This document shows positions 1-9,938 of a stretch of 64,000 nucleotides of DNA, piece after piece (position 1 is the first letter of the stretch; each line of letters begins with the position of its first letter). The notes below the pieces were generated by a model. That model worked only from the letters and a program-made list of their open reading frames with translations. It made no database searches and was not told where the DNA came from. The stretch is taken from NCBI RefSeq assembly GCF_000632845.1, contig NZ_CP007474.1:682001-746000 (forward strand). Reading direction: 5' to 3'. This DNA is from Ehrlichia japonica (GTDB taxonomy: Bacteria > Pseudomonadota > Alphaproteobacteria > Rickettsiales > Anaplasmataceae). Both the position numbers and the translations under genes were made by a program.

Positions 1-1073
1 AGATTTCGACACATAACGTGCATAAAAGTTTCATTGCCAAAATTCCGAAGATTAATAACATCATTTCCTGTATTAGATATACAACGACTTAGAGTTTTAC
101 TATCACAATTTTGAGCAGCAAAGTGTAACGGTAAATTACCTTCAGTATCTTGAAGGTTATAAGCATCATGTCCAGAAAATCCTGATGAATCTTTCGTATT
201 TTCTATAGCTGAAATTACCCTTTGATCAACATTATATGCATAAGCCAAATGTAGTAATGTCATTAGATTCCTACCTTCACTAACAGGATTACCTTCAACT
301 CTAACCTTTACTGGATTGAAAATATCCTCAGCTACTCCTTGATCATTAGTTTCTAAAGCAAGAATAATACCTTGTATTTGCTCTTCAGATAAATTCCCAT
401 TAGATTGTCTTATCTGATCACAAAGACTCAGCATTAATCCTGAAGTCACTAACACTTTAGGATCTATTTCTTTATCATTTAGAACTGCATTTCTAACAGA
501 TTCCCAATTCTGATTATCCTGAAATTCCATAGCATCATAGCCATCACTAGAGTGATATGGCGCATCTACCAAATCTCTGCTACGTATACTAGGACCATTA
601 TAAGGTAAAAGAGAAGCCTCCTCTTCTTCAACATAAGCAATATCACTGATCTCCCCTTCCATTGGTGGAGGTGGAAGAGGAGCCTCTTCTTCTTCAACAT
701 AAGCAATATCACTAATATAATCTCTTGGTGGAAGTGGAGGAGGAGTTTCTTCTTCTTCAAACGAAGGTTCTTCTAATACTGGAGAAGCAGCAGGTCTCTG
801 ACTTTTAGGCAAAGGTGAAGCATATATATCCTCAACAATCTGTTCTGATTGTTGTCTTACTTGCCCATCATCTTTTTGACTTGTTTCAATGTCAGAATAT
901 TGAAGCTCCTGTATACCCTGATACAGATCCTCTTCTACATTCAGCTGTTGCTCTTGCCCTTCAGTTAATTGCTGATCTTGCCCACCTTGAGGTGAATCTT
1001 GAGGAGGATTATTATCCTGTAAATTAGGATTTCTTTGATTTTGTTGTAAATCATCCTTTTTTGGATCTGTCAT
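1..1073 (-). CDS. Ankyrin-repeat protein, N-terminal part (3' end outside window)
   Basis: The first 357 codons of a larger gene that runs off the left edge. The ATG at 1073 is preceded by a strong Shine-Dalgarno (GGAGGAG). The first 80 residues are rich in Q, D and N, with no signal peptide. Residues 81-85 read EDIYA, an EPIYA-like tyrosine motif. Residues 110-117 read TPPPLPPR, a class II SH3-ligand-like proline motif. Two copies of a 22-residue unit follow, each with SDIAYVEEEE (tyrosines near 125 and 147). From about residue 270 ankyrin-like helices appear (LMTLLHLAYAYN, GNLPLHFAAQN, GNETFMHVMCRN). Ehrlichia carry a large ankyrin protein (p200/Ank200) that reaches the host nucleus, and Anaplasma AnkA is a tyrosine-phosphorylated type IV effector. 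This gene is plausibly the p200 orthologue, which is inference. It is absent from simple ORF listings because it is incomplete. Confidence 0.8.
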   Translation of the reverse strand, partial: MTDPKKDDLQQNQRNPNLQDNNPPQDSPQGGQDQQLTEGQEQQLNVEEDLYQGIQELQYSDIETSQKDDGQVRQQSEQIVEDIYASPLPKSQRPAASPVLEEPSFEEEETPPPLPPRDYISDIAYVEEEEAPLPPPPMEGEISDIAYVEEEEASLLPYNGPSIRSRDLVDAPYHSSDGYDAMEFQDNQNWESVRNAVLNDKEIDPKVLVTSGLMLSLCDQIRQSNGNLSEEQIQGIILALETNDQGVAEDIFNPVKVRVEGNPVSEGRNLMTLLHLAYAYNVDQRVISAIENTKDSSGFSGHDAYNLQDTEGNLPLHFAAQNCDSKTLSRCISNTGNDVINLRNFGNETFMHVMCRN

Positions 1074-1257
1074 AAAAATCTCCTCCAATACATATCTGAA
1101 TCATTAATGCAAATACTACAAACAAAACATATTATAATAATTACACATACTAAAGTGGCTCGATAAAACATGCACACCGTACTTGTTACGTTATCAATAA
1201 TATTTAAAAAAATAATTAATATAATTGTTATAATGTATATAGTACAGTTAATATTTA

Positions 1258-2451
1258 TTAAAATGCTAACATCTCATATGTTGCATCAAAAATTTTTCTA
1301 TGTTCTTGAATAGCAAAACGATCAGTCATTCCTGAAATAAAATCACAAATTACAATTGATCGATCCATTAAATTCGAATCCATTGCCTTCATAGCCCAAT
1401 CAGAAGGTAAAATCTGTGGATCATCATAAAAAACTTGAAATAACTCCCTTATTATACGTTTTACCTTGTTTTTTACTCTTTTTACTTTATAATAATTGTA
1501 TAGTTTTGTTCTGAGAAAATTCTGTAAACCTATTTTATATTGATTCATCTCTTCAGAAAAATGAACAAGTGCCTTACCTAGTTTCCTAATATCATCTTGA
1601 GAAGATATATCATACTCCTTAATATTATTTATAACTTGAGATATTATATCTGCTATCATAATGTCAACAGTCTTTCGTAAAAATTCATGTATAATTCGAT
1701 TATCAGATACATTTAATCCAAAATTATCATCTATAACTTTCTTTAATACTCCCCCAATTAATGGCAATTCCAATAATTCCTCTATAACTAAAATCTTTGC
1801 CCTTATTCCATCATCAATATCATGCATGTTATAAGCTATATCATCAGAAATAGCTGCAATTTGTGCTTCAGCACTAGAGAAATTCTCAAGATCTAACTTA
1901 TAATACGAATCATAATCTAACATAAGTTTATGTATTTTCTTACTTGAATTGACTCTATTTTTACCTGTAATAGGACCGTTATGCTTAGCTACCCCTTCTA
2001 ATGTTTCCCAAGTAAGGTTCATACCATCAAATTTTATATATCTTTTTTCTAAAAGTGTTAATATTCTCAAAGCCTGAATATTATGATCAAATCCCAAATG
2101 ATGCATAGCCATTTCATTTAAAGCATCTTCTCCTGCATGTCCAAATGGAGGATGACCTAGGTCATGTGCTAAAGATATAGCCTCTGTCAAATCTTCATTA
2201 AACCTTAATTTTCTACTCAATAATCTTGCTATTTGAGAAACTTCAAGACTATGAGTTAATCGTGTTCTATAATAATCATTTTCATAATTAATAAATACCT
2301 GTGTTTTATACTGTAATTTACGAAATGCACCTGAATACATAATACGGTTACGATCTCTTTGATAACAACTACAATACTGGTCTTCCTCTTCATGAAATAC
2401 TCTACCTTTTGTTTTAGTAGGATTACATGCATATTTTACTAAATCTAACAT
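1258..2451 (-). CDS. dgt: Deoxyguanosinetriphosphate triphosphohydrolase-like HD protein
   Basis: A dNTPase of the HD superfamily, expected to cleave dNTPs to deoxynucleoside and triphosphate and so trim the dNTP pool. The HD metal site is visible as TRLTHSLEVSQIA and HDLGHPPFGHAGEDAL. A later pair, AISDDIAYNMHDIDDG, carries the distal Asp. I chose the ATG at 2451 (397 aa, MLDLVKYACNP) because alphaproteobacterial relatives begin at the equivalent of this motif. The frame is open to a TTG at 2469, which would add six residues. No clear Shine-Dalgarno precedes either start. The gene is divergent from the Fe-S carrier gene at 2521, so the short spacer between them must carry both promoters. Confidence 0.88.
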   Translation of the reverse strand: MLDLVKYACNPTKTKGRVFHEEEDQYCSCYQRDRNRIMYSGAFRKLQYKTQVFINYENDYYRTRLTHSLEVSQIARLLSRKLRFNEDLTEAISLAHDLGHPPFGHAGEDALNEMAMHHLGFDHNIQALRILTLLEKRYIKFDGMNLTWETLEGVAKHNGPITGKNRVNSSKKIHKLMLDYDSYYKLDLENFSSAEAQIAAISDDIAYNMHDIDDGIRAKILVIEELLELPLIGGVLKKVIDDNFGLNVSDNRIIHEFLRKTVDIMIADIISQVINNIKEYDISSQDDIRKLGKALVHFSEEMNQYKIGLQNFLRTKLYNYYKVKRVKNKVKRIIRELFQVFYDDPQILPSDWAMKAMDSNLMDRSIVICDFISGMTDRFAIQEHRKIFDATYEMLAF

Positions 2452-2520
2452 AGTTATAATTTGACACAAAAAAAAAATATGATATATTCACTTGTTAGTT
2501 TTTAATTCGGTATTGTATAT

Positions 2521-2982
2521 ATGTCAAACTTAAAGAGTGCAGACTTAACCCTTACAGAAAATGCTGTTAATAAAATTAAGCATTTAATTAACCAAGAAGA
2601 AGATGCAGGTTCTCTTTTATGTTTATCTGTTTCTGGTGGTGGATGTTCTGGATTTCAATATAATTTCAATATTGGTAACATAAATACATTACTTGCTAAT
2701 GATGAAGATGATGAAGATGATGAAGATGATGATTATGATTTTCTTGATGAAGATGACGAAGAATATGATGATGAAGATGAGTTAGAGGGAGGAAGTAGCG
2801 CAAAATTTACTGTTTTTGACGAAGAAACAGGAAAGCCATTATTGTTGATAGACAAAGCATCTAATGATCTTCTAAAGCACTCTACAATAGACTATATTGA
2901 AGATATCAATGGATCAAGGTTTATAGTAAACAATCCAATTGTAAAATCTAAATGTGGATGTGGTAATAGCTTTTCTATATAA
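2521..2982 (+). CDS. A-type iron-sulfur carrier (HesB/IscA/ErpA family) with acidic insertion
   Basis: Carries and inserts Fe-S clusters into target proteins. The three family cysteines are present: C42 in SGGGCSGFQYNF, and C145 and C147 in KCGCGNSF near the C-terminus. At 153 residues it is about 40 longer than the usual family size. The extra length is one block at roughly residues 60-92 made almost only of Asp and Glu (for example DEDDEDDEDDDYDF), placed between the first cysteine and the second half of the fold. It is first in a run with lepB and nuoI; nuoI itself needs two 4Fe-4S clusters. I cannot decide between ErpA and IscA, so no symbol is given. Confidence 0.9.
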   Translation: MSNLKSADLTLTENAVNKIKHLINQEEDAGSLLCLSVSGGGCSGFQYNFNIGNINTLLANDEDDEDDEDDDYDFLDEDDEEYDDEDELEGGSSAKFTVFDEETGKPLLLIDKASNDLLKHSTIDYIEDINGSRFIVNNPIVKSKCGCGNSFSI

Positions 2983-2996
2983 GTAATGGTATAAAT

Positions 2997-3704
2997 TTGA
3001 AAAAACGTTATTCTTTTTTTAAGCTTTCCTCAACCATATTTCTTGCCTTAGTTGCAGCACTATTGTTGCGGGTCTTTTTATTTGAGCCATTTCACATACC
3101 ATCTGGCTCAATGAAAAGTACGTTATTAGTAGGTGATTACATATTTATCAGCAAGTATAGTTATGGTTATAGCAGACATTCTATTCCTTTTTCACCACCA
3201 ATAATAAATGGTCGTATTTTTGCTAGATTACCAAAAGCTGGTGATGTTGTTGTATTTCGTCCACCCAAGGAATTAAATCTTCATTATATAAAAAGAGTTA
3301 TTGGAGTACCTGGTGATAAGATACAGCTTATCGATGGCTTTTTATACATTAATGGACAAAAAATGAAGTATGAAAAATTAGGCGATTTTATTGATGATGA
3401 TGGAAAGGTAATTACTCGCTATTTAGAAACTTTATATAATGGAAATGCTCACGAAGTGTTAGATGAAGTTCCAGACAGTCCACTTGATAATACTCCTGTT
3501 TATAATGTACCCAAGGGGCATGTTTTCGTTTTAGGAGATAACAGAGACAATTCGCGAGATAGTAGGTTTATTACAGATGTTGGATATATACCTCTTGAAA
3601 ATATCGTAGGTAAGGCTCATGTAGTAGCATTGTCATTTAAAAAATCTGATACTGTGTTACCTTTTACAGTAAGATTAAATAGAATATGGCATACCATTAA
3701 TTAG
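2997..3704 (+). CDS. lepB: Signal peptidase I
   Basis: Inner-membrane serine protease that removes Sec and Tat signal peptides. A TTG start at 2997 gives [10 protein letters not shown]; no in-frame ATG is close (the ATG at 2986 hits a stop at once). One N-terminal membrane segment (about residues 11-29) anchors it. The catalytic serine is S38 in IPSGSMKS, the general-base lysine is K99 in [11 protein letters not shown], and box E is [11 protein letters not shown]. The length of 235 aa is typical of rickettsial enzymes with a single anchor. It starts 14 bases after the Fe-S carrier and ends 7 bases before nuoI, so the three genes probably share a transcript. Confidence 0.96.
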   Translation: MKKRYSFFKLSSTIFLALVAALLLRVFLFEPFHIPSGSMKSTLLVGDYIFISKYSYGYSRHSIPFSPPIINGRIFARLPKAGDVVVFRPPKELNLHYIKRVIGVPGDKIQLIDGFLYINGQKMKYEKLGDFIDDDGKVITRYLETLYNGNAHEVLDEVPDSPLDNTPVYNVPKGHVFVLGDNRDNSRDSRFITDVGYIPLENIVGKAHVVALSFKKSDTVLPFTVRLNRIWHTIN

Positions 3705-3711
3705 GATTATT

Positions 3712-4218
3712 ATGATTTACAAGAAAAAAAATCCTAGATTATTGATTATTAACTTGATACGGAGTCTCTTCATTAATTGCAAGGGTATGTATATTACTCT
3801 ACGTTACATGTTTAAACCAAAAGTAACATTAAACTATCCTTTAGAAAAAGGTCCCTTAAGCACAAGGTTTAGAGGGGAACATGTATTGCGTAAATATAAG
3901 AATGGAGAAGAACGTTGTATAGCATGTAAATTGTGTGAAGCCATATGTCCAGCTCAAGCAATCACGATCGAAGCTCAAGAACGAGATGATGGTAGTCGTC
4001 GTGCGGTACGTTATGACATAGACATGACAAAGTGTATATATTGTGGTTTTTGTCAGGAAGCATGTCCTGTAGATGCAATAGTAGAAGGTCCAAATTTTGA
4101 ATATGCAACAGAAACAAGAGAAGAACTAATGTATAATAAGAGTAAGCTACTTCATAACGGACAAGTATGGGAGGAAGCTATTGATTTAAGAATAAAAAAG
4201 AACAGTCAGTTTTACTAA
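3712..4218 (+). CDS. nuoI: NADH-quinone oxidoreductase subunit I
   Basis: Peripheral-arm subunit of respiratory complex I that holds two 4Fe-4S clusters (N6a and N6b) on the path to quinone. Both ferredoxin motifs are intact: [12 protein letters not shown] and [12 protein letters not shown]. The length of 168 aa is normal for alphaproteobacteria. The ATG at 3712 follows AGGATT by a few bases. The other nuo genes are not adjacent; this scattering is usual in Rickettsiales. The upstream Fe-S carrier and a complex I assembly methyltransferase elsewhere in the window are functionally linked. Confidence 0.97.
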   Translation: MIYKKKNPRLLIINLIRSLFINCKGMYITLRYMFKPKVTLNYPLEKGPLSTRFRGEHVLRKYKNGEERCIACKLCEAICPAQAITIEAQERDDGSRRAVRYDIDMTKCIYCGFCQEACPVDAIVEGPNFEYATETREELMYNKSKLLHNGQVWEEAIDLRIKKNSQFY

Positions 4219-4361
4219 AAAAGAATTTTTATAATGAATCTGTATTACTTTACATAGTTGCAGTACTAAAAATTCTGTATATTTTGAGAAGTACAAAACC
4301 CATTAAAATTTAAAAGACAGAATTCAATAATTTATATTCATAATTCTTTATCACAAGTATA

Positions 4362-4673
4362 TCAAACAAGCAGCTCATTTCTAATTTTTAGAGCTCTCTT
4401 ATAGTTTAAATATACATTATTTAGCAATTCAATTATATCGTGATTATTACAAGATAATATAACACTTATATCAGATTTAATTGTATTACACTTATAATCT
4501 AATAGATCTACTAATTCTTGCTCTATATACTGAAGGTCTTTTACTGTTGAAAAATCTAATTGTTTTAAATACTCAATTTGTATACCAATAACATTTAGTA
4601 TCTGTAATTTTATCTCAACAATATCATGCAATATAAACACTAAAACCCCCATCAACATGAAATATATTCCCAC
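4362..4673 (-). CDS. Small hypothetical protein, possible membrane anchor
   Basis: A 103-residue frame with a hydrophobic N-terminus (residues 1-16, MGIYFMLMGVLVFILH) followed by a mostly helical, Leu/Ile-rich soluble part with several acidic residues. I recognise no family. It lies alone between nuoI and typA on the opposite strand to nuoI and could be a lineage-specific inner-membrane protein. Against it, there is no clear Shine-Dalgarno, and an open frame this long is possible by chance at this base composition. An imperfect AT-rich inverted repeat (4222-4231 with 4267-4276) lies between its end and nuoI and might serve as a terminator for either gene. Confidence 0.45.
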   Translation of the reverse strand: MGIYFMLMGVLVFILHDIVEIKLQILNVIGIQIEYLKQLDFSTVKDLQYIEQELVDLLDYKCNTIKSDISVILSCNNHDIIELLNNVYLNYKRALKIRNELLV

Positions 4674-4838
4674 ATTTCTATAGAAGATTAGTTATTATAA
4701 ATCTCTACCTTTTTACTTGATAAAAGAATACTAAAATATCTCGTTAATAAAAATTCAACTTTTGTTAAAAAACTTTATCCTCATAGCTGAGAACCATAAA
4801 ATCACTGTCATATGATCCTCTATAATAAAAAAATTTAA

Positions 4839-6683
4839 TTAAATTATGTTCTTACTAGCACGAGAAGCACGCTTACGTTCATTAGGATCTAAATATTTTT
4901 TACGTAAACGAATAGACTTAGGCGTACATTCAACTAATTCATCATCATTAATAAATGCTATCATTTCCTCTAAAGTCATTATCTTTGGCGGAACTAACCT
5001 TATTGCCTCATCTGAACCCGCCGCTCTTATATTAGTTAACTGTTTACCTTTTAACACATTCACATCAATATCATTTTCACGATTATGAAGTCCAACAATC
5101 ATACCACAATATACCTTATCTTGAGGTTTGATAAACATAACACCACGATCTTGTAAATTAAATATTGCATAAGCCACTGCATCACCTTTATCAGTAGAAA
5201 TAAGAACACCATTATTTCTAGTAGGAATATGACCTCTATGTGGAGCATAACTATGGAATAATCGGTTAATAATTCCAGTACCATGAGAATCTGTTAAAAA
5301 TTCCCCTTGATAGCCTATAAGACCACGTGAAGGGACCAAAAATATCATTCTTACTCTGTCTTTTCCAGATGGACGTAAATCTTGCATATCACCCTTACGG
5401 AAACTTAACTTTTCCATAACAACACCACTATATGCTTCATCTACATCTATAACAACTTCTTCTATAGGCTCTAAAACTTGTCCTTTCTCATCCTGTTTTA
5501 ATAAAACACGTGGCCTAGATACAGATACTTCAAAACCTTCTCTTCTCATTGTTTCTATTAATACTCCAAGTTGCAGTTCTCCTCTTCCACCAACTTCATA
5601 CGCATCACCCTGCTCTGTTTCTTTAACCGTAATCGCCACATTTGTCTCAGCTTCAGCTATAAGTCGTGTTTTAATAACAGTTGATGTTAACTTCACTCCT
5701 TCTGTTCCAGCAAATGGTGAATCATTTACACCAATGGTAACTGCCATTGTCGGAGGATCAACAGGAGTTGATCTAATAGGAAAATTAATAGAGTTATCAA
5801 GAATACTATCAGATACAGAAGCCTTCTCAAGACCTGCCACAGCAATAATATCCCCAGCTTTTGCTTCTTTAATTGATATACGCTTTAACCCTGAAAATGC
5901 CAAAAGCTTTGTAAGCTTACCATATTCAACAACTTCACCAGATAAATTTAAGACTTTAACACTGTCATTAACTCGTGCTGTACCGGTATATATTTTTCCT
6001 GTTAACATTCTACCTAAAAATTTATCTGACTCTAATAAAGTCAACAACATACTAAATGGTGCATCAGCATCATAAGATACAGGTTTAACATGTTGAACAA
6101 TTGCTTCAAACAATGGTACTAAACTTTCTCTATTATCAGATAAGTTTTTAACACACCATCCATTTCTCCCTGATGCATATAATATTGGAAAATCTAATTG
6201 TTCATTAGTAGCATCTAGATTAATAAATAACTCATACACTTCATCTAATACTTCATCTATTCTACTATCTGGTCTGTCAACCTTATTTATAATCACTATT
6301 GGTAATAACCCAGCTTTCAATGCTTTTGACAAAACAAACTTAGTCTGAGGCATAGGACCTTCTGAAGCATCAACAAGCAGTAAGACTCCATCTGCCATTG
6401 ACAATACTCTTTCTACTTCTCCACCAAAATCTGCATGCCCTGGAGTATCAATTATATTAATTTTCTTACCTTGCCAAATAACAGACGTACATTTTGCTAA
6501 AATGGTAATACCACGTTCACGTTCTAAATCATTATTATCCATTACCCTTTCAGCTATATCTTGATTCTCTCTAAACGTACCACTCTGTTTTAACATACCA
6601 TCTAATAGCGTTGTTTTCCCATGATCAACATGAGCAATAATTGCTAAATTACATATCGACTGATAATCACCTTGTGACAACAT
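4839..6683 (-). CDS. typA: Ribosome-associated GTPase TypA/BipA
   Basis: Translational GTPase of the EF-G class that helps 50S assembly and stress adaptation. The G1 motif is [10 protein letters not shown], the G2 region includes [15 protein letters not shown]3 is [12 protein letters not shown] and G4 is NKVDRPDS. The EF-G-like domains follow, then the BipA-specific C-terminal domain. It is full length at 614 aa. The ATG at 6683 is preceded by AAGAGA. It is transcribed towards nuoI as a single gene, with 2 kb of gene-free DNA upstream. Confidence 0.97.
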   Translation of the reverse strand: MLSQGDYQSICNLAIIAHVDHGKTTLLDGMLKQSGTFRENQDIAERVMDNNDLERERGITILAKCTSVIWQGKKINIIDTPGHADFGGEVERVLSMADGVLLLVDASEGPMPQTKFVLSKALKAGLLPIVIINKVDRPDSRIDEVLDEVYELFINLDATNEQLDFPILYASGRNGWCVKNLSDNRESLVPLFEAIVQHVKPVSYDADAPFSMLLTLLESDKFLGRMLTGKIYTGTARVNDSVKVLNLSGEVVEYGKLTKLLAFSGLKRISIKEAKAGDIIAVAGLEKASVSDSILDNSINFPIRSTPVDPPTMAVTIGVNDSPFAGTEGVKLTSTVIKTRLIAEAETNVAITVKETEQGDAYEVGGRGELQLGVLIETMRREGFEVSVSRPRVLLKQDEKGQVLEPIEEVVIDVDEAYSGVVMEKLSFRKGDMQDLRPSGKDRVRMIFLVPSRGLIGYQGEFLTDSHGTGIINRLFHSYAPHRGHIPTRNNGVLISTDKGDAVAYAIFNLQDRGVMFIKPQDKVYCGMIVGLHNRENDIDVNVLKGKQLTNIRAAGSDEAIRLVPPKIMTLEEMIAFINDDELVECTPKSIRLRKKYLDPNERKRASRASKNII

Positions 6684-8681
6684 AATATCTCTTAAATTTT
6701 AAAATTCTACACACTAACTTATAGCATACATGTTACTAATCAACAAATACTGATTTAATAATTATTGGTATCTATTTATTCAAAACAAAAACATTTAAAC
6801 TCTTTAATGAAATAAAAAAAACAGTAATTTATATCGAACTATTATAAAAAACAGCTACTTTATCTCTTGTATCACAGAAATCTGAAAATTCAAAAATTAT
6901 TTAATAAACAATATTATTTAACCTAATTTAAACACTAAGCTAACCATTATTAAAAAATATTTTTTTAGCTCACGTATCTTTTTTGTTTATTAAAAATCAA
7001 AACCTGACCGCTACACACCATAAAACTAATAAACCTTTTCGGATATTCTCTTTCATACAAAATTTGTTCTACATCCACAACATCTCTAAATCCTAACTAC
7101 TAATTAAAACTACTTTTCACTATAACCTCTTTCTATATTAGGATTATTTCCATAATATTTTGCATTAATTATCTCAAGAAGATTACTACTATTTGAGTAT
7201 ATCTTTAAGATCTTTATCGTTTAGATAAAGCACATTATTTGACTAAAAATCATGTATATGAGTAATTATTTCACTTATTTTTCTGTACTAATATAGTTAT
7301 CGACTTCATCAAAAAATTTTTGTCAATTGAGAACCAATATGTTGGCTAATCAATATAAATACCATGACTATCAAGATTGGATTAAACATTGTTGTAAAAT
7401 ATAAAACCTTTAAATACTAATAAATCTTCCAACTTATTAGCTAAATATATCTACCTTGTGATTATTATACCTAATAATTACTAAATCCACTATACCCCTA
7501 GAAAATATGTAGTATTTTACCCTTTTAATAAAAATAAAACTACTTGTATTCAGCAGAGATAACTCTCTATCCTTATGAATTCTAGAACCACACACATAAT
7601 CTATCATTAGACATAATAATTACTGTAAATAAGCTTTCTCTGCTAAAAACTTTTTTTTAATCAAAAAACAATATACTTCATCCATATAAAATATCATATC
7701 AAGAGTATATTTCTTGGTATAGGTACGATTTTCTAAAATCATCAATTATGAGTTCTTGCACTAATATTTTTATATAAAACAATCCTAAAAGCCTAAAATT
7801 TATAAAGTTCTACTGCCTCTATCATCAGCATAACCTATATAATATTTTATATTGAACTATTATTTTCTCTACGAATTGGACCTCTACAATATAATTTATT
7901 CTTACTCAGTATTTGTTCTCCATATTACCAACAGTATATCTACCACTACACCTGAAAAAGTTAATTATCACTACTTACTTACCAATTTCTCTAATTCCTG
8001 TTTTCTTGCACATAACAATAAATCTTCTTTTCACTAGAATAAAATCCGCATTTAACTATACAACATCCATTAAAAACTAAATTTTTACCATAAAGCCTCC
8101 ATGTACCATATTAATACAAATTTCTATAATTACTGAAATCTATTCCAACCAACCCTTCCTATTTACAAAATATCTGAAACACTTTATTAGCAAAATTCAC
8201 AAGACATTTTCATGAACATTCCACCCATATGAACTAAAAAGTACATATGCAATTTTAGATAACTACTAAATGTCCAAGAATACTGCTTACTAGATCTCAT
8301 GACTCCTTCCTAAAGCATCAAATGTATTTATGGATTTAGTAATTATGCACCAACACTTTTATTATATTTTTCTAAATTCCATAAAATAGATACCAGTTTT
8401 AGCACTCAATTATGATCCTTACAATTCCTAAACGTTTATCACATGACACACCACTCGCAATTTATTCTCTTTTTTTACATACTCATCTGATATAAACCCT
8501 GCTTATAAAACCAAGCTACACGAAAACTTTTGAAATTAATACCATATAGCTTAATATGTTATATGGTATTAATTTTATATCATATTCATACTAAATAATA
8601 CCTAACATAGATAATTCAGAAATAGAACAATCACTTCACTTAAGGTAAATATAACAAGTATTATTATAGCTATTCTCTAAA
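6684..8681. other. Two-kilobase gene-free stretch
   Basis: No frame here has coding character; the longest (61 codons on the plus strand near 7852) resembles no protein. The DNA is AT-rich with short scattered reading frames. Around 7130-7230 the minus strand gives a protein-like run (VLYLNDKDLKDILK) that ends in consecutive stops, which suggests a decayed gene, but I cannot name its parent. The plus strand carries clearly more C than G, for instance 8041-8100. The promoter of typA should lie at the left end. I see no tRNA, repeat array or mobile element. Confidence 0.5.
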
Positions 8682-9530
8682 TCATTTTAATAACCCCATA
8701 TCTCTTTCAATCCCAGTAATAGAAAGATGCATTAATTGTGTCATTACTTCCTCTCCTACCTTATACCTCTTCTCTCTTTCTTCTCTTTGTTATGCTCTCC
8801 TGCTTTCTTCTGAGTGTAGCTGAGATGCTATTGCAGATTGTAAATCATGATCTGTATCCATCAGTACCGTCATAAGACCTAATTTAGCGTCTTCTTTTTC
8901 ATCATCATCTCCCATATCTTTCTGGGATTCTTTCTTACTTTTTGGAAAATAACTCTGACAGCATGAAGAATCATCATGTTTTTTTTTATCTACTGAAAAA
9001 TCTGCATCTAACTCTGCAGTATTTGCCAATTCATAATATGCATCAAAATCCTGGTCATTCGGTCCTCCGGGTATACTACTTAAAACAAAATACCCATAAT
9101 GACTAAGATTAAAAAAAGTAGGTCCTTTCTGTTTAAAGAAATCTCTATCATCAACTAACGCACTACATACCTCACTCATAAATCCAGGAAGATTGAATGC
9201 GTTAACTTGAAAGTACAGATGGAATGGTACAGAACGAGTAAGTGGCCCCCATATTCCCTACCTACTAACTTACGTAATTCTGGACCCCGTCTTACCGCCT
9301 CAGATGGTATATAACCTTTTAATAAAAACAAAGTATCTCCTGTACCTGGAGCAGTTAACCACTTATTATCCTTGATTTTGAGCAACACGTACCCGCAGCC
9401 TACCATTAGGTCCAGAACTACCTATTACACAAGCTGACTTTAACTTTAAACCGCTGTTAAAAGATGACAACTTTTCGCACAAAAGACTGTTATACTGTTT
9501 TTTTCTTTCTAAACATTTACTACCTAGCAT
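8682..9530 (-). pseudogene. Decayed member of the four-gene unknown family
   Basis: The start at 9530 (MLGSKCLERKKQYN) matches the starts of the neighbouring family genes, and the GSSGPNGRLRVRV stretch aligns with their GATKSDGRLQVKV. The frame closes near 9375. The conserved part (DTLFLLKGYIPSEAVRRG) continues in a second frame. A second shift at the five-base C run 9246-9250 returns to the first frame, which then reads VPFHLYFQVNAFNLPGF and on to a TAA at 8790-8792. Beyond that stop the same frame continues with VMTQLMHLSITGIERDMG to a TGA at 8682, and this tail resembles the C-terminus of the 231-aa neighbour. The gene therefore carries two compensating frameshifts and one nonsense codon. 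A functional short product (8790-9179) is possible but unlikely. Confidence 0.75.
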
Positions 9531-9938
9531 ATAAATAACCTTAAACCATATAATTTACAATGCTTTCCCTATAACATACTGATATTATAGATTTTTTTTT
9601 TACGCCTAATAGTATATGAAAGCTATAATTACAACATTTATATAGTATAAAAATACCATCTACTAACCTAATACAAACATAATCTTCGAAAAATTTTATG
9701 TTACATTCATATAAGTGATGCATTTGAATTTATTATTACAGAATTAGGTAATAATTTTAAATGCAGTTAGTAAACTTCAGTAATGTTAACACCAGTTGAC
9801 ATTTTTTTATTCGTCACTTAAGTCTGAATACGGATTTATATTATGTCTTCATACTATTACTGATATCACATAAAATTGTTCAGATATCTAAGTATAGATT
9901 GTTATGACTTAAAAACAAAACTAATAAATACTGTTTTA
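9531..9938. other. Intergenic gap within the family array
   Basis: Separates the pseudogene from the intact 231-aa member. The only frame is a 60-codon minus-strand one (9541-9723) without family similarity or a ribosome site. I see no other structure. Confidence 0.4.

Noticed and set aside
566-760. Minus-strand frame of 64 codons rich in Leu and Lys
   Set aside because: It is an alternative frame of the repetitive Pro/Glu region of the ankyrin gene; the ankyrin frame has the ribosome site and domain sequence.
5734-6075. Plus-strand frame of 113 codons
   Set aside because: It lies opposite typA, whose coding frame is complete and conserved.
7852-8037. Plus-strand frame of 61 codons in the gene desert
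   Set aside because: No ribosome site, no recognisable composition or similarity; expected by chance.
9541-9723. Minus-strand frame of 60 codons between family members
   Set aside because: No family similarity and no Shine-Dalgarno.
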